From: Vibrio stylophorae
GTDB lineage: Bacteria > Pseudomonadota > Gammaproteobacteria > Enterobacterales > Vibrionaceae
Length of the DNA: 64,000 nucleotides
Assembly (NCBI RefSeq): GCF_921293875.1
Contig: NZ_CAKLDI010000001.1
Span: forward strand, 62,001 to 126,000
Reading direction: 5' to 3'
Part shown: one piece after another, positions 9,359-20,882 of the stretch
Numbering within the stretch: position 1 is the first letter of the stretch
Layout: each line of letters starts with the position of its first letter
Notes under the pieces: model-generated
Databases searched by the model: none
Seen by the model: the letters and a program-made list of their open reading frames with translations, nothing else
What the model was told of the DNA's origin: nothing
Position numbers and translations under genes: made by a program

Positions 9359-11119
9359 CTAGATGGCTTGGGTTGCCTGTGCCAACCAATCGCGGTCAGC
9401 TGCATCGTCTAGTAATGGCGACAATGTGTGCCAAACGGTTTTGTGATAATCGTTGAGCCAAGCGATTTCAGCATCGGTCATTAGTTCGCGTGCGATTAAG
9501 CGAGAGTCAATCGGCGCGCGGGTCAGGCTGCTAAAACCAAGTGTTGGGCGATCGCCATCAACATGAACCGGCACCACCACTTCAAGGTTCTCAATACGAA
9601 TGCCAAAACCATTGCTGCGGTAGTAACCCGGCTCATTGGAGATCACCATGCCCGCTTTAAGCTCGGCTGTGCCCGCTTTGCTGATGCGTTGTGGGCCTTC
9701 GTGAACCCCGAGACGGTGGCCCACGCCATGACCTGTACCATGGTCAAAGTCCATGCCGTTGGCCCATAGGAATTGGCGCGCGAGTGGATCAAGCTGAGCG
9801 CCTGTGAGTCCTTGCGGGAAACGAGCGGTAGCAATCGCAATATGGCCTTTGAGCACTAAGGTAAAGGCGCGCTTCACTTGCGCGTCACATTCGCCAATGG
9901 CAACCGTGCGGGTAATGTCTGTGGTGCCATCGATGTATTGGGCGCCAGAGTCCACCAAATAGACCTCACCTTGCTGCAAGGTGGCAGGTTGGTCGCTGTT
10001 GTTGTGGTTGTAATGGCACATCGCGGCATTGCTGCCCGCAGCGGAAATGGTGTCAAAGCTTGGCTCTAGGCAGCTGTTATCGAGCTGGCGAATTTGCCAT
10101 AGCTGATCGCTTAGCAGCGCTTCGTTTAGCTCAACGCCGTCGGCCACTTGGCGATCAAGTTGATGCAGGAATTTCACCATGGCCACACCATCGCGGACAT
10201 GACAATCACGCATGCCTGTTAATTCCACTTCATTTTTACAGGCTTTTGGCAGCACGCATGGATCGCCATAATCCACCAACTGCGCGCCTGCGGCTTGCAG
10301 ATGCTGTTGACACCAAGCGTTGCTTTGTTGCGGATCAAAGCCAATGACTTGGCCGCTCAGTTGCGCTAATTGCTCGGCCAGCTGTTCAGGTGCAAAACAC
10401 TGCACACCCTCACCCACGTGTTGTTGCCAATCTTCGGGAAGGCGGCTTGGGTCAATAAACCAGCTTACTTCACCGGCTCGATTAATCAATGCATGGGAAA
10501 GCGCCACAGGTACGCAAGGGATATCACGGCCACGGATATTGAGTAGCCAAGCGATGCTGTCTGCTTGGGTCAGTAGTACGGCATCCAATTTGCTTTGTTG
10601 GAGTTGCGCCCCAATTTGCTGACGCTTGCTCAGGCTGCTTTGGCCGGTATAGCGCTCAGCAAAGCATTCCACCGCGCTTAAATTTGCGGCTGGGCGGTCA
10701 TGCCAAAGTTGATCAATTGGGTTTTGCGCAAGGCTTTGCCATTCAAATTGGCTGAGCTTTTGCGCTTGCTCAAGCCAGTTGGCGCTATGCAAGCGCGGAT
10801 CGATGGCAATTCGCCCTTGAGCTAGGTGCTCACTGAGCCAAGTGAGTGGTGGTGTTTCAATCAGATGGTGCTGATGACATGCTGGAGATTGCGCTTGTGC
10901 TTGCAGCGTATAACGACCATCAACAAAGAGATGCATGCCGTCCGCGGCAAGAATGGCAACACCGGCAGAGCCAGTAAAACCTGTAGCCCAAGCTAGGCGC
11001 GCTTGATCGTCGCCAGTGTACTCACCAAGATATTCATCTTCATGAGGAATAAAAAAGGCATCAAATTGATGTTCGTTCAGCCACTGTTGTAGCTGAGAAA
11101 TTGCAGAAGCAGATAACAT
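9359..11119 (-). CDS. M24B Xaa-Pro aminopeptidase (three-domain type)
   Basis: Cytoplasmic metallopeptidase that removes N-terminal residues preceding proline. 586 residues from the ATG at 11119, which has AAAGGAA at the right distance; a longer reading to 11182 has no such site. Two N-terminal creatinase-like domains precede a C-terminal pita-bread domain. Two-metal ligands are visible: D390 and D401 in VDSGAQYIDGTTDIT, the HGTGHGVGHRLGVHEGP histidine segment near 460-480, and the two glutamates in SNEPGYY and IRIENLEV. The length and layout resemble eukaryotic XPNPEP1-like enzymes more than E. coli PepP (441). A gene of this kind lies next to thi in Vibrio as far as I recall. Confidence 0.9.
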   Translation of the reverse strand: MLSASAISQLQQWLNEHQFDAFFIPHEDEYLGEYTGDDQARLAWATGFTGSAGVAILAADGMHLFVDGRYTLQAQAQSPACHQHHLIETPPLTWLSEHLAQGRIAIDPRLHSANWLEQAQKLSQFEWQSLAQNPIDQLWHDRPAANLSAVECFAERYTGQSSLSKRQQIGAQLQQSKLDAVLLTQADSIAWLLNIRGRDIPCVPVALSHALINRAGEVSWFIDPSRLPEDWQQHVGEGVQCFAPEQLAEQLAQLSGQVIGFDPQQSNAWCQQHLQAAGAQLVDYGDPCVLPKACKNEVELTGMRDCHVRDGVAMVKFLHQLDRQVADGVELNEALLSDQLWQIRQLDNSCLEPSFDTISAAGSNAAMCHYNHNNSDQPATLQQGEVYLVDSGAQYIDGTTDITRTVAIGECDAQVKRAFTLVLKGHIAIATARFPQGLTGAQLDPLARQFLWANGMDFDHGTGHGVGHRLGVHEGPQRISKAGTAELKAGMVISNEPGYYRSNGFGIRIENLEVVVPVHVDGDRPTLGFSSLTRAPIDSRLIARELMTDAEIAWLNDYHKTVWHTLSPLLDDAADRDWLAQATQAI

Positions 11120-11282
11120 ATGCGTTCCTTTCGCAAAGGACGAGAATGGCATTAACCTAGCGCTTTTTGCGCAACCCTGCAATTGTGTGCAGCTTGGTCA
11201 TTCCCAGAATCGGTTGTATAGTTAATTCGAGCGCGCCCAATGTGAAGCGCAATAAGCACAATAAGATGGATTCACAGACCCT

Positions 11283-11600
11283 ATGTCACACCCTGAAGCA
11301 GAACTTGCTCGCCTATTAAAAAATCTAGATCAATCAAAATCTTCTTCCACAACATCAAGCACTGGCCCAGACAAAATGCGTTTTAGCCAAGTGTTGATTG
11401 AGCTGGGTAAACAAAGCGACACGCGCATTCGTAGCGCAGCGCGCCAAGTGCCACTAGAAACTTTAAGCGAGCTGATTTATCAGTTTCAAACCGTACTGCG
11501 TGATCGTAAAGGTGAGCGTTTAGATCAAATTCGCCAACAACTCATCGATGACGGTATCTCTCCTGAAGAACTTAAGGCGTTCATGAACCAAGATCGCTAA
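11283..11600 (+). CDS. Small H-NS N-terminal-like protein without DNA-binding domain
   Basis: 105 residues. After a Ser/Thr-rich stretch (about 17-28), residues 50-72 (VPLETLSELIYQFQTVLRDR) resemble the first dimerisation helix of H-NS, and the end (QQLIDDGISPEELKAF) resembles the H-NS linker segment MLIADGIDPNELLNS. H-NS continues beyond this point with a DNA-binding domain containing a TWTGQGRTP-type motif; here the protein stops. The linking helix is also about 13 residues shorter. The role could be to form mixed oligomers with H-NS (inference). The ribosome-binding site is weak. The 3' end overlaps the convergent transporter gene by 20 bases. The gene is probably real; the family call is moderate. 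Confidence 0.6.
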   Translation: MSHPEAELARLLKNLDQSKSSSTTSSTGPDKMRFSQVLIELGKQSDTRIRSAARQVPLETLSELIYQFQTVLRDRKGERLDQIRQQLIDDGISPEELKAFMNQDR

Positions 11601-12519
11601 CCGCGCTTTTATCGCAAGCTTGTGCTGGGGCCAACCGCCGCGCGTTAGCCCACTGCTGAATCAGTAATCCACAAATGATCAATCCTAGTCCGAACAGCGT
11701 ACTGGGATGGATGGTTTCGCCGATCACAAAGTGCAGCAAAATAAGCGAAATAAAAGGGGAGAGAAAAATAAGCTGGCTGAGTCGTGCCGTCTGTTGGGTC
11801 AGCTTGAGCGCGCTTAACCAAAAGACAAAGGTGATCCCCATTTCAAAAAGCCCGATATAACTCACCGCGAGCCATCCTTGCCAGCTCGCCTGTGGCCACT
11901 GGCCATCTTGCATCCAAGTCAAAAGTGCCGCAAAAGGCAGTGCCAGCATAAAATTGAGGCTCAGCCCTACCACGGCATCTTGCTGCTGTTTAGTATTGAG
12001 AATCCAATAGCCAGCCCACAACAATGTGGACAGTAGCGCCAGCATCACGCCATCCCAAGCCATGCCTTCCCATTGTAGTCCCTGTCCTTGACTGGCGATC
12101 GCCACCACCCCGCCATAGCCCAGTAAACAAGCAAGCCAATCGCTGCGTCGCATGGGTTGCTTGAGTACCAGTGCCGCCAAAACCGCGAGCGTAATCGCCC
12201 AGCTGTAGTTGATGGGCTGCGCAATACTGGCCGGCAGTTTGTCATAAGCGGCAAAGAGTACCCAGTAGTAGCACACCGGGTTAATGAGTCCGAGCATCAA
12301 CGCCTGTTTTTTCTGAGTACGCAGCGCTTGTATCAATGTCGCGCATTTCCCCTGCCATGCGACGATCAACAGTAAGATAACCGTGGCAACGGCGCTGGCA
12401 AAAAATACCATTTGGCTGGGAGAGAAATCGCGCAAGGTGAGTTTAAAGGCGGTGGCGACCGTGGACCAAAGTAGGACAGCTACAAGCGCAAAGCTTAAGG
12501 CGCGAGATTCTTGATTCAT
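11581..12519 (-). CDS. DMT-superfamily (EamA) inner-membrane transporter
   Basis: 312 residues with ten hydrophobic segments in two repeated EamA halves, typical of drug/metabolite exporters of the RhaT/YdcZ-like group. The first half starts with the usual LLWSTVATAFKL segment and the second half has LLWAGYWI. The substrate cannot be read from sequence. The gene runs towards the H-NS-like gene and their ends overlap by 20 bases. The start ATG has no clear Shine-Dalgarno; a small hairpin followed by T7 on the minus strand lies just upstream (see 12534-12553). Confidence 0.82.
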   Translation of the reverse strand: MNQESRALSFALVAVLLWSTVATAFKLTLRDFSPSQMVFFASAVATVILLLIVAWQGKCATLIQALRTQKKQALMLGLINPVCYYWVLFAAYDKLPASIAQPINYSWAITLAVLAALVLKQPMRRSDWLACLLGYGGVVAIASQGQGLQWEGMAWDGVMLALLSTLLWAGYWILNTKQQQDAVVGLSLNFMLALPFAALLTWMQDGQWPQASWQGWLAVSYIGLFEMGITFVFWLSALKLTQQTARLSQLIFLSPFISLILLHFVIGETIHPSTLFGLGLIICGLLIQQWANARRLAPAQACDKSAVSDLGS

Positions 12520-12533
12520 CGATGAATACTCAT

Positions 12534-12553
12534 AAAAAAATGACGCAGCGTCA
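12534..12553 (-). promoter_or_regulatory. Small hairpin with T-run in the leader of the DMT gene
   Basis: On the minus strand TGACG-CTG-CGTCA (a 13-base palindrome centred on 12547) is followed by T7 and then, about 14 bases later, the start codon. It could be a weak attenuator or an operator. It is short, so confidence is low. Confidence 0.3.
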
Positions 12554-12667
12554 CTGCTGCCAAAGAAGTTTAAATGGCGCAGGAATGACTCGCTAAACTG
12601 GACATTTATCCAGTGCTTGGTTAGCCTTAAATCGCTGATTTTTACTGCGCAACATAGGAAATATTCA

Positions 12668-14212
12668 ATGCATTTTGGTTCATTGCATTTGCTGCTGATG
12701 GTTCTTTCGAGTGTGCTCGTGACCGCTGCGATCGCCGGCCTTTTTTCTCGTCGTCGTTTACAGCAGGCCGAAGCGATGTGGCAGTCACACCATGAATTGG
12801 CACTTGCCCAACTGCAAAGCCAGTGTGAGGCTCAAAGCAAAGAGCTCGATGAAATGGATGATGCGCGAGATGCACTGTATGCCGAGCAGCGTGATAACGC
12901 TGCGATGATTGCCAGCTTGCAGGAAAAAACGCGCCAGCTTGAAGTTTATAAGCCGCAATTGGAACAGCAGCAGCAAGCCTATCAGCAGCTACAGAAGCAG
13001 TATCATCAAAGTATCACTTTGTTGCGCGAGCAGCAGGCGCGACAACAGGAGCAGCAGCGCAGTTATGAAGAGAAAATTGCACTGCTTGAAAGCGCCGAGC
13101 AGCGTTTAAGTTTGCAATTTGAGCAGCTCGCCAATCGCCTGTTTGATGATAAAAGTGCGCAGGCAAAAAATCAGCAACAGCAACAACTTGAAACCATGCT
13201 TGCGCCCTTTAAAGCGCAGTTGGAAAGTTTTCAGCAGCGCGTGGTGGAAGGCTTTGGTGAGCAAACTAAATCACGCCATCAACTGCTTCATCATATTGAA
13301 ACGCTGCAAACGCTTAATGAGCGCATGGCGCAAGATGCGCTTAATTTGACCCAGGCGCTCAAGGGCGACAATAAACAGCAAGGTAACTGGGGCGAAGTGA
13401 TTCTTGGCCGCGTACTGGAAGAGTCTGGTTTGCGCGAGGGCCATGAATATTTTACTCAGGTGAGCTTGAGTGATGCGCAGGGTAAGCGTTATCAGCCTGA
13501 TGTGATTGTGAAATTACCGCAAAACAAAGATGTGGTGATTGACGCCAAAATGACCCTGATTGCCTATGAGCGCTACTATCATAGTGAGGATAAGGCGCAG
13601 CAAGAGCGAGCGCTTGCCGAACATGTGGCGGCTGTGCGCCAACATATCAAAGGGCTCAGCCGTAAGGATTATCACCAGCTGCATGGTATTGAAACGCTCG
13701 ATTATGTGCTGATGTTCATTCCCGTCGAGCCTGCATTTCAGGCAGCTATTGGCGCAGATCCGACGCTGCTAAAAAATGCCATGGACAACAATATCATGTT
13801 GGTGAGTCCCACCACCTTGTTGGTGGCGCTGCGAACCATTCATCATCTCTGGCGGGTGGAGCGCCAGCATAGTAATGCCAAGGAGATCGCCGATCGCGCT
13901 GCGAAGTTGTATGACAAGCTGCGCCTCTTTGTTGAAGAGATGGATGGCATGGGGGTGGCGCTTGATAAAGCGCAGCAGCATTACCAAGGTGCGATGAACA
14001 AGCTGGCCTCAGGGCGCGGTAATATTCTCAGTCAGGTTCAGCGTTTTCAGCAGCTCGGTGTGGAAGTGAAAAAGCCAATCCAAAGCGGTTATTTGCCCGT
14101 GGATATGGGTGATGAATATCAAGATGAGCAAGCATCAGTAGGCGTACAGCCGATGCTGAATGAATCTCGCCCGTCCTTAGCGCAAGCGGCGGATCACGAT
14201 GCATTTGAGTGA
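12668..14212 (+). CDS. rmuC: RmuC-family protein (DNA recombination limiting)
   Basis: 514 residues from the ATG at 12668 (AGGAAA 7 bases upstream). An N-terminal membrane anchor (about 5-24) is followed by a long Gln-rich coiled coil (about 30-170) and then the RmuC domain, recognised by GNWGEVILGRVLEESGL, YQPDVIVKLP and the VVIDAKMTLIAYERY nuclease-fold segment. RmuC limits inversion and recombination at repeats in E. coli; the domain is of the PD-(D/E)XK type. A TTG-started reading from 12617 is possible but has no ribosome-binding site. It lies upstream of ubiE as in Vibrio and E. coli. Confidence 0.92.
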   Translation: MHFGSLHLLLMVLSSVLVTAAIAGLFSRRRLQQAEAMWQSHHELALAQLQSQCEAQSKELDEMDDARDALYAEQRDNAAMIASLQEKTRQLEVYKPQLEQQQQAYQQLQKQYHQSITLLREQQARQQEQQRSYEEKIALLESAEQRLSLQFEQLANRLFDDKSAQAKNQQQQQLETMLAPFKAQLESFQQRVVEGFGEQTKSRHQLLHHIETLQTLNERMAQDALNLTQALKGDNKQQGNWGEVILGRVLEESGLREGHEYFTQVSLSDAQGKRYQPDVIVKLPQNKDVVIDAKMTLIAYERYYHSEDKAQQERALAEHVAAVRQHIKGLSRKDYHQLHGIETLDYVLMFIPVEPAFQAAIGADPTLLKNAMDNNIMLVSPTTLLVALRTIHHLWRVERQHSNAKEIADRAAKLYDKLRLFVEEMDGMGVALDKAQQHYQGAMNKLASGRGNILSQVQRFQQLGVEVKKPIQSGYLPVDMGDEYQDEQASVGVQPMLNESRPSLAQAADHDAFE

Positions 14213-14304
14213 ATCATGCGATTGCCATTGAGAAATTGTGATGTCGCTAGAGCCGAGTCGCAACATGCAGTACACTAGCGCTGCGTGATAGAGGATGAAC
14301 AGCA

Positions 14305-15105
14305 ATGAAATTGAGCTCAGCGGCGACTACGGATATGACCCCACAAACCAATCAAAACATCAACCAAGACACCACTCACTTCGGCTATCAAACTGTGGCT
14401 AAAGATGACAAAGTGGCAAAAGTTGCGGAGGTGTTTCATTCCGTTGCCAGCAAATATGACCTAATGAACGACTTGATGTCATTGGGCATTCACCGTCTGT
14501 GGAAGCGTTTTACCATCGACTGTAGCGGCGTTCGCCGTGGCCACAAAGTGTTAGATTTGGCCGGTGGTACGGGCGATTTAACCGCGAAATTTTCACGCCT
14601 TGTAGGCGATCAAGGTGAAGTAGTATTGGCTGACATTAACAGCTCAATGCTAAAAATGGGACGCAGCAAACTGCGTGATAAGGGCATTATTGGTAATGTC
14701 AGTTATGTGCAGGCAAATGCTGAAGCGCTCCCCTTCCCTGATGACTACTTTGATTGCATCACCATTGGTTTTGGTCTGCGTAATGTGACGGACAAAGATA
14801 AAGCGCTGCGTTCTATGTTTCGCGTGCTGAAACCAGGTGGTCGCCTATTGGTCTTGGAGTTTTCAACGCCAACCTCTAAAGCTTTGGCTAGCATTTATGA
14901 TAAATATTCGTTTCATCTGTTGCCGAAAATGGGCAAACTAGTTGCAAATGATAGTGAAAGCTACCAATACCTCGCAGAATCCATTCGCATGCATCCGGAT
15001 CAAGAGACCTTGAAAGGGATGATGAATGCAGCGGGTTTTGAGCAAACCCACTACCACAACTTAACGGGTGGGATTGTGGCACTACATCGAGGGTACAAAT
15101 TCTAG
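14305..15105 (+). CDS. ubiE: Ubiquinone/menaquinone C-methyltransferase UbiE
   Basis: SAM-dependent methyltransferase that methylates the ring carbon of demethylmenaquinone and 2-octaprenyl-6-methoxy-benzoquinol. 266 residues against 251 in E. coli; the excess is a polar N-terminal tail. SAM motif I is [12 protein letters not shown], with GFGLRNVTD and [13 protein letters not shown] further on. AGAGGA at 14289-14294 favours the start at 14305; an alternative ATG at 14335 has none. First gene of ubiE-ubiJ-ubiB. Confidence 0.97.
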   Translation: MKLSSAATTDMTPQTNQNINQDTTHFGYQTVAKDDKVAKVAEVFHSVASKYDLMNDLMSLGIHRLWKRFTIDCSGVRRGHKVLDLAGGTGDLTAKFSRLVGDQGEVVLADINSSMLKMGRSKLRDKGIIGNVSYVQANAEALPFPDDYFDCITIGFGLRNVTDKDKALRSMFRVLKPGGRLLVLEFSTPTSKALASIYDKYSFHLLPKMGKLVANDSESYQYLAESIRMHPDQETLKGMMNAAGFEQTHYHNLTGGIVALHRGYKF

Positions 15106-15114
15106 AGGAGCACT

Positions 15115-15735
15115 ATGCTGCTGGATGCCTTGGTTACCGCTGTAACCGAAACAGCGATCAACGGTTTGACGGCGCGTCAGCATCAAGCGCCGCAACGTTT
15201 ACTCCCCTTGGCCGGCAGGCTGATTGAATTGCGTTTGCCCGAGCTTGGCAAACGTTTGCTTTTCTCTTTTTGTCCACAGCATGTCACTGTGTTGGCGGAG
15301 ACTGAAGATACGCCTGATGTCCGCTTAACGCTGACCAGTAAGGCATTTACTCAGCTTCGCCAAGGTCACTCTCTGACTCAGCTGATCAAGCAAGATGCAC
15401 TGGATATGGAAGGTGACCTACAGGTGGCGCAAGAGTTCGCCGCCTATTTACTGACCTTAAAGCCTGATCCAGAGCATCTTCTCGCGCAATATATTGGTGA
15501 TGTGCCTGCGCACTTAATTCATCGTCAAAGCAAATCCCTTTGGTCATGGCTCAGTAGCCACGGACAAACCACGCAGCGCCATTTGCGAGAAGCTGTGGTG
15601 GAAGAGTGGCGTTTAGTGCCTAATCCACTTGAGATCGCCTATTTCGCCGATCAAGTCAGCGAACTTGCGGAGCAAGGCCAAGCGCTGACGCTGCGTGTCG
15701 AAGCCCTTCTCGCGCGCGCTGGGCAAGGAAAATAA
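15115..15735 (+). CDS. ubiJ: Ubiquinone biosynthesis accessory factor UbiJ
   Basis: 206 residues with an N-terminal SCP2 lipid-binding domain (about 15-110) and a C-terminal helical part; the family binds ubiquinone intermediates and, with UbiK, organises the soluble Ubi complex. GAGGAGCACT lies before the ATG at 15115. Nine bases after ubiE and three bases before ubiB, the same order as in E. coli. Confidence 0.92.
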   Translation: MLLDALVTAVTETAINGLTARQHQAPQRLLPLAGRLIELRLPELGKRLLFSFCPQHVTVLAETEDTPDVRLTLTSKAFTQLRQGHSLTQLIKQDALDMEGDLQVAQEFAAYLLTLKPDPEHLLAQYIGDVPAHLIHRQSKSLWSWLSSHGQTTQRHLREAVVEEWRLVPNPLEIAYFADQVSELAEQGQALTLRVEALLARAGQGK

Positions 15736-15738
15736 CCC

Positions 15739-17379
15739 ATGAGACCCACAGAGATGCGCCGTTTTTATCAGATTATTCGTGTCTTTTTACGCTATGGTCT
15801 CGACCAAATTGAACCCAGTTGGCAACATCAAAAATTGCATCGCCCACTGGCTGCACGCCGCCTACTCTTTTGGCTGCGTAATCAACATGACGATAAGCCC
15901 TACGGTGTCCGGCTACGTCTCGCCTTGCAAGAGTTAGGGCCAGTTTGGATTAAGCTTGGCCAGATGCTCTCTACCCGCCGCGATCTGTTCCCGCCAGCAA
16001 TTGCTGATGAACTTGCTTATCTGCAAGATAAAGTTGCGCCCTTTGATGGCGTGCAGGCGAAAGCGATCATTGAGCAATCATTGGGTGGCTCGATCGAAAC
16101 TTGGTTCGATGATTTTGATATCGAGCCATTAGCCTCGGCCTCAATTGCTCAAGTACATACCGCAACTTTGAAATCCAATGGTAAAGCGGTGGTCCTGAAA
16201 GTGATTCGCCCCGATATATTGCCGCAGATTCGCGCCGATATAGGATTGATGTACCGCTTTGCTAAAATTCTACGTCGCATCGCGCCGGAAGCGCGCCGTT
16301 TGCGCCCTGTTGAAGTGGTGCGCGAATATGAAAAAACGCTGCTCGATGAGCTTAATCTGATGCGTGAAGCGGCCAATGCCATTCAACTTCGCCGCAATTT
16401 TGAAAATAGTCCCGCGCTTTATGTGCCTGAGGTCTATAGCGACTATTGCCGCGAAAATGTGATGGTGATGGAGCGCATCTATGGCATTCAGGTATCCGAT
16501 ATCGCGGGCCTGAAAGCCAATGGTACTAACATGAAATTGTTGGCTGAACGCGGTGTTGAGGTGTTTTTTACCCAAGTATTTCGCGACAGCTTTTTCCATG
16601 CGGATATGCATCCGGGCAATGTGTTTGTCAGCTATGATCATCCAGAGAACCCGCAATGGATTGGCTTAGATTGTGGTATTGTCGGCACGCTCAATCGCGA
16701 TGATAAACGTTATTTAGCTGAAAACTTCCTCGCCTTCTTTAATCGCGATTATCGTAAAGTGGCACAGCTGCATGTGGACTCTGGCTGGGTACCTGCGTAC
16801 ACCAAAGTGGATGAGTTCGAATTTGCGATTCGCACGGTGTGCGAGCCGATTTTTGAAAAGCCGCTGTGTGAAATCTCTTTCGGCCATGTGTTGGTGAATC
16901 TATTCAATACCGCGCGTCGCTTTGAAATGGAAGTGCAGCCGCAATTGGTGTTACTGCAAAAAACGCTGCTTTATGTAGAAGGTTTGGGACGTCAGTTATA
17001 TCCACAACTTGATTTGTGGGATACCGCTAAACCATTTTTAGAAGATTGGATGGCACGCCAAATTGGACCGCGTGCTTTCTTTGATGCGGTGCGTGAACGC
17101 GCCCCATTTTGGGCTGAAAAGCTGCCTGAATTGCCAGAGCTTATTTACGATAGTTTGCAGCAAGGTAAGGTGCTTAATCAGCGTGTGGACACGTTGTTCC
17201 AACAGATGTTGCAACAGCGCCAGCAGCAAGGCCGGGCAAAAATTATGTTTGGTATGGGCGCCACGTTCATGGTGTGTGCCGCCATACTGTTCAATCAATC
17301 TCAAGGGTGGCCAAGTGGCGTGCTTGCGGGTAGTGGCGTTTTATCTTGGCTACTAGCGTGGCGTGCATATCGTGGTTAG
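15739..17379 (+). CDS. ubiB: Ubiquinone biosynthesis protein UbiB (ADCK-type atypical kinase/ATPase)
   Basis: 546 residues, identical to E. coli UbiB in length. The atypical-kinase signature is KLGQ (K72-Q75) in [25 protein letters not shown] is the catalytic loop and LDCGIVG replaces the DFG motif. Two hydrophobic segments at the C terminus (about 500-543) anchor it to the inner membrane. It is needed for ubiquinone synthesis, where its ATPase activity is thought to help extract lipid intermediates. Ends 29 bases before tatA. Confidence 0.97.
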   Translation: MRPTEMRRFYQIIRVFLRYGLDQIEPSWQHQKLHRPLAARRLLFWLRNQHDDKPYGVRLRLALQELGPVWIKLGQMLSTRRDLFPPAIADELAYLQDKVAPFDGVQAKAIIEQSLGGSIETWFDDFDIEPLASASIAQVHTATLKSNGKAVVLKVIRPDILPQIRADIGLMYRFAKILRRIAPEARRLRPVEVVREYEKTLLDELNLMREAANAIQLRRNFENSPALYVPEVYSDYCRENVMVMERIYGIQVSDIAGLKANGTNMKLLAERGVEVFFTQVFRDSFFHADMHPGNVFVSYDHPENPQWIGLDCGIVGTLNRDDKRYLAENFLAFFNRDYRKVAQLHVDSGWVPAYTKVDEFEFAIRTVCEPIFEKPLCEISFGHVLVNLFNTARRFEMEVQPQLVLLQKTLLYVEGLGRQLYPQLDLWDTAKPFLEDWMARQIGPRAFFDAVRERAPFWAEKLPELPELIYDSLQQGKVLNQRVDTLFQQMLQQRQQQGRAKIMFGMGATFMVCAAILFNQSQGWPSGVLAGSGVLSWLLAWRAYRG

Positions 17380-17408
17380 CCCTTTGTTTATGGTGATTTG
17401 AGGTTCTT

Positions 17409-17642
17409 ATGGGTAGCTTTGGCATTAAAGAGTTGTTGTTGATCGCAGTGATCGTATTGTTGGTGTTTGGTACCAAAAAATTGCGCACCATGGGTGGAGA
17501 TTTGGGCACCGCGATCAAAGGGTTCAAAAAGGCGATGAGTGAAGACGACAAGTCAGAAACCAAGCCTGATGAACTAGAAAAGAAAGATGCTGACTTTAAC
17601 AAAGACAGCGTGAAAGACGCCGATAAAACCAAGCAAGACTAA
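17409..17642 (+). CDS. tatA: Twin-arginine translocase subunit TatA
   Basis: 77 residues: one N-terminal membrane helix (about 7-21), the [14 protein letters not shown] hinge and amphipathic helix, then an acidic Asp/Lys-rich tail. TatA oligomers form the passage for folded proteins with RR signal peptides. First of tatABC. Confidence 0.96.
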   Translation: MGSFGIKELLLIAVIVLLVFGTKKLRTMGGDLGTAIKGFKKAMSEDDKSETKPDELEKKDADFNKDSVKDADKTKQD

Positions 17643-17653
17643 GAGGCGCGCCA

Positions 17654-18094
17654 ATGTTTGATATTGGCTTTTGGGAACTGCTACTGATTGCCATTATTGG
17701 CTTGGTAGTTCTTGGCCCGCAACGCTTACCGATTGCGCTTCATACTGTCGCGCGCTGGGTGGGCGCGGTGCGTCGTACCATTGATACGGTAAAAGATGAG
17801 CTCGACCAAGAGCTCAAGCTTGAAAAGCTCCGCCAAGATTTAAAAGAGGCGGAAGAGCGCGGGTTGAAAAATCTATCACCGGATCTGCAAACGTCGCTCG
17901 ATGAGCTAAAAGCCGCAGCCAAAGCAGTGCAGCAGCCATTTAGCGATGCCGATGAAGCAGTGAAGCGTGAATCACAAGCAATGAATGATGAATTGCAGAG
18001 TGTGACGCGTGAGTCCGCGCCGACGAGTGTGGAGAGCAAATCATCCGCAGTGAAATCTGAATCAGTCGACAGCAAAGGTGAGCGTCATGAGTGA
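17654..18094 (+). CDS. tatB: Twin-arginine translocase subunit TatB
   Basis: 146 residues. N-terminal helix with [23 protein letters not shown], the conserved Glu and Pro of TatB, followed by a long charged amphipathic region. TatB binds signal peptides together with TatC. Its last 8 bases overlap the tatC start. Confidence 0.95.
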   Translation: MFDIGFWELLLIAIIGLVVLGPQRLPIALHTVARWVGAVRRTIDTVKDELDQELKLEKLRQDLKEAEERGLKNLSPDLQTSLDELKAAAKAVQQPFSDADEAVKRESQAMNDELQSVTRESAPTSVESKSSAVKSESVDSKGERHE

Positions 18095-18848
18095 TCATTC
18101 TGATTCCCCTTTGATTAGCCATTTACTGGAGCTGCGTACTCGCTTAATGCGCGCCGTCGCTGCGGTACTTGTGGTGTTTTTGGCACTCATCTATTTTGCC
18201 AATGATATCTATAGCTTGCTGGCTCAGCCACTGATTGAGAAGATGCCGGAAGGGGCGACGATGATCGCCACAGATGTGGCCTCGCCGCTACTCACACCGA
18301 TGAAGTTAACCATGGTGTTGTCGGTGATGATCGCAATTCCAGTGATTCTTTATCAGGTGTGGGCTTTTATTGCGCCAGGGCTTTATCGCCACGAGCGACG
18401 CTTGGTGCTACCGCTGTTGGTTTCTAGTTCATTACTCTTTTATCTGGGTGTGGCCTTTGCCTATTTCGTGGTCTTTCCGCTGATTTTTGGCTTTTTCACC
18501 ACCATTGCTCCTACCGGCGTGCAAGTGGCGACAGATATCGCCAGTTATCTCGATTTTGTGCTCGCGCTATTTATGGCCTTTGGCATCGCCTTTGAAGTGC
18601 CTATTGCGATCATTTTGCTTTGCTGGACGGGTGCGACATCTGTGGATAGCTTGCGTGAAAAGCGTCCCTATATTTTGGTGCTCGCCTTTGTGATTGGTAT
18701 GGTTCTGACGCCGCCGGATGTGGTGTCACAAACCTTGCTAGCGGTGCCCATGTATCTGCTCTTTGAAGCGGGTTTGTGGTGCGCGCAGTTATATAGCAAA
18801 GCGCCAACACGCGCCGATGTGGATGCCGAGCAATCCTCTGATGAATAA
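18087..18848 (+). CDS. tatC: Twin-arginine translocase subunit TatC
   Basis: 253 residues, six membrane segments, the core receptor for twin-arginine signal peptides. HLLELRTRL at the N terminus and the [16 protein letters not shown] loop are TatC signatures. I chose the ATG at 18087, with AAAGGTGAG in front, over a GTG nine bases earlier. Overlaps tatB by 8 bases. Confidence 0.97.
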   Translation: MSDHSDSPLISHLLELRTRLMRAVAAVLVVFLALIYFANDIYSLLAQPLIEKMPEGATMIATDVASPLLTPMKLTMVLSVMIAIPVILYQVWAFIAPGLYRHERRLVLPLLVSSSLLFYLGVAFAYFVVFPLIFGFFTTIAPTGVQVATDIASYLDFVLALFMAFGIAFEVPIAIILLCWTGATSVDSLREKRPYILVLAFVIGMVLTPPDVVSQTLLAVPMYLLFEAGLWCAQLYSKAPTRADVDAEQSSDE

Positions 18849-18884
18849 ATAAGGGCGCCAGTGTCATGCTGGCGTACATATGAA

Positions 18885-20686
<1,802 letters not shown>

Positions 20687-20718
20687 GGCCTGAAAATCGG
20701 CAAAGTTTGACTCATTTG

Positions 20719-20743
20719 AAAAGGCGCGTGATGCGCCTTTTTT
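20719..20743 (+). terminator. Terminator after hemB
   Basis: An 8 bp stem AAAGGCGC / GCGCCTTT with a five-base loop and T6. Confidence 0.88.
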
Positions 20744-20882
20744 AATGTCCGCAAATTTGCATTGTGTCTTGGATGTACCTTTTTTATGGCGTAGAAAAAA
20801 TGAGCGTTGTTACAATTTTCAGCTAACACATGTGCGCTAAAGGTGTCATACTGAACGCCAAATTGAGCTTGAAGGAATCAAG

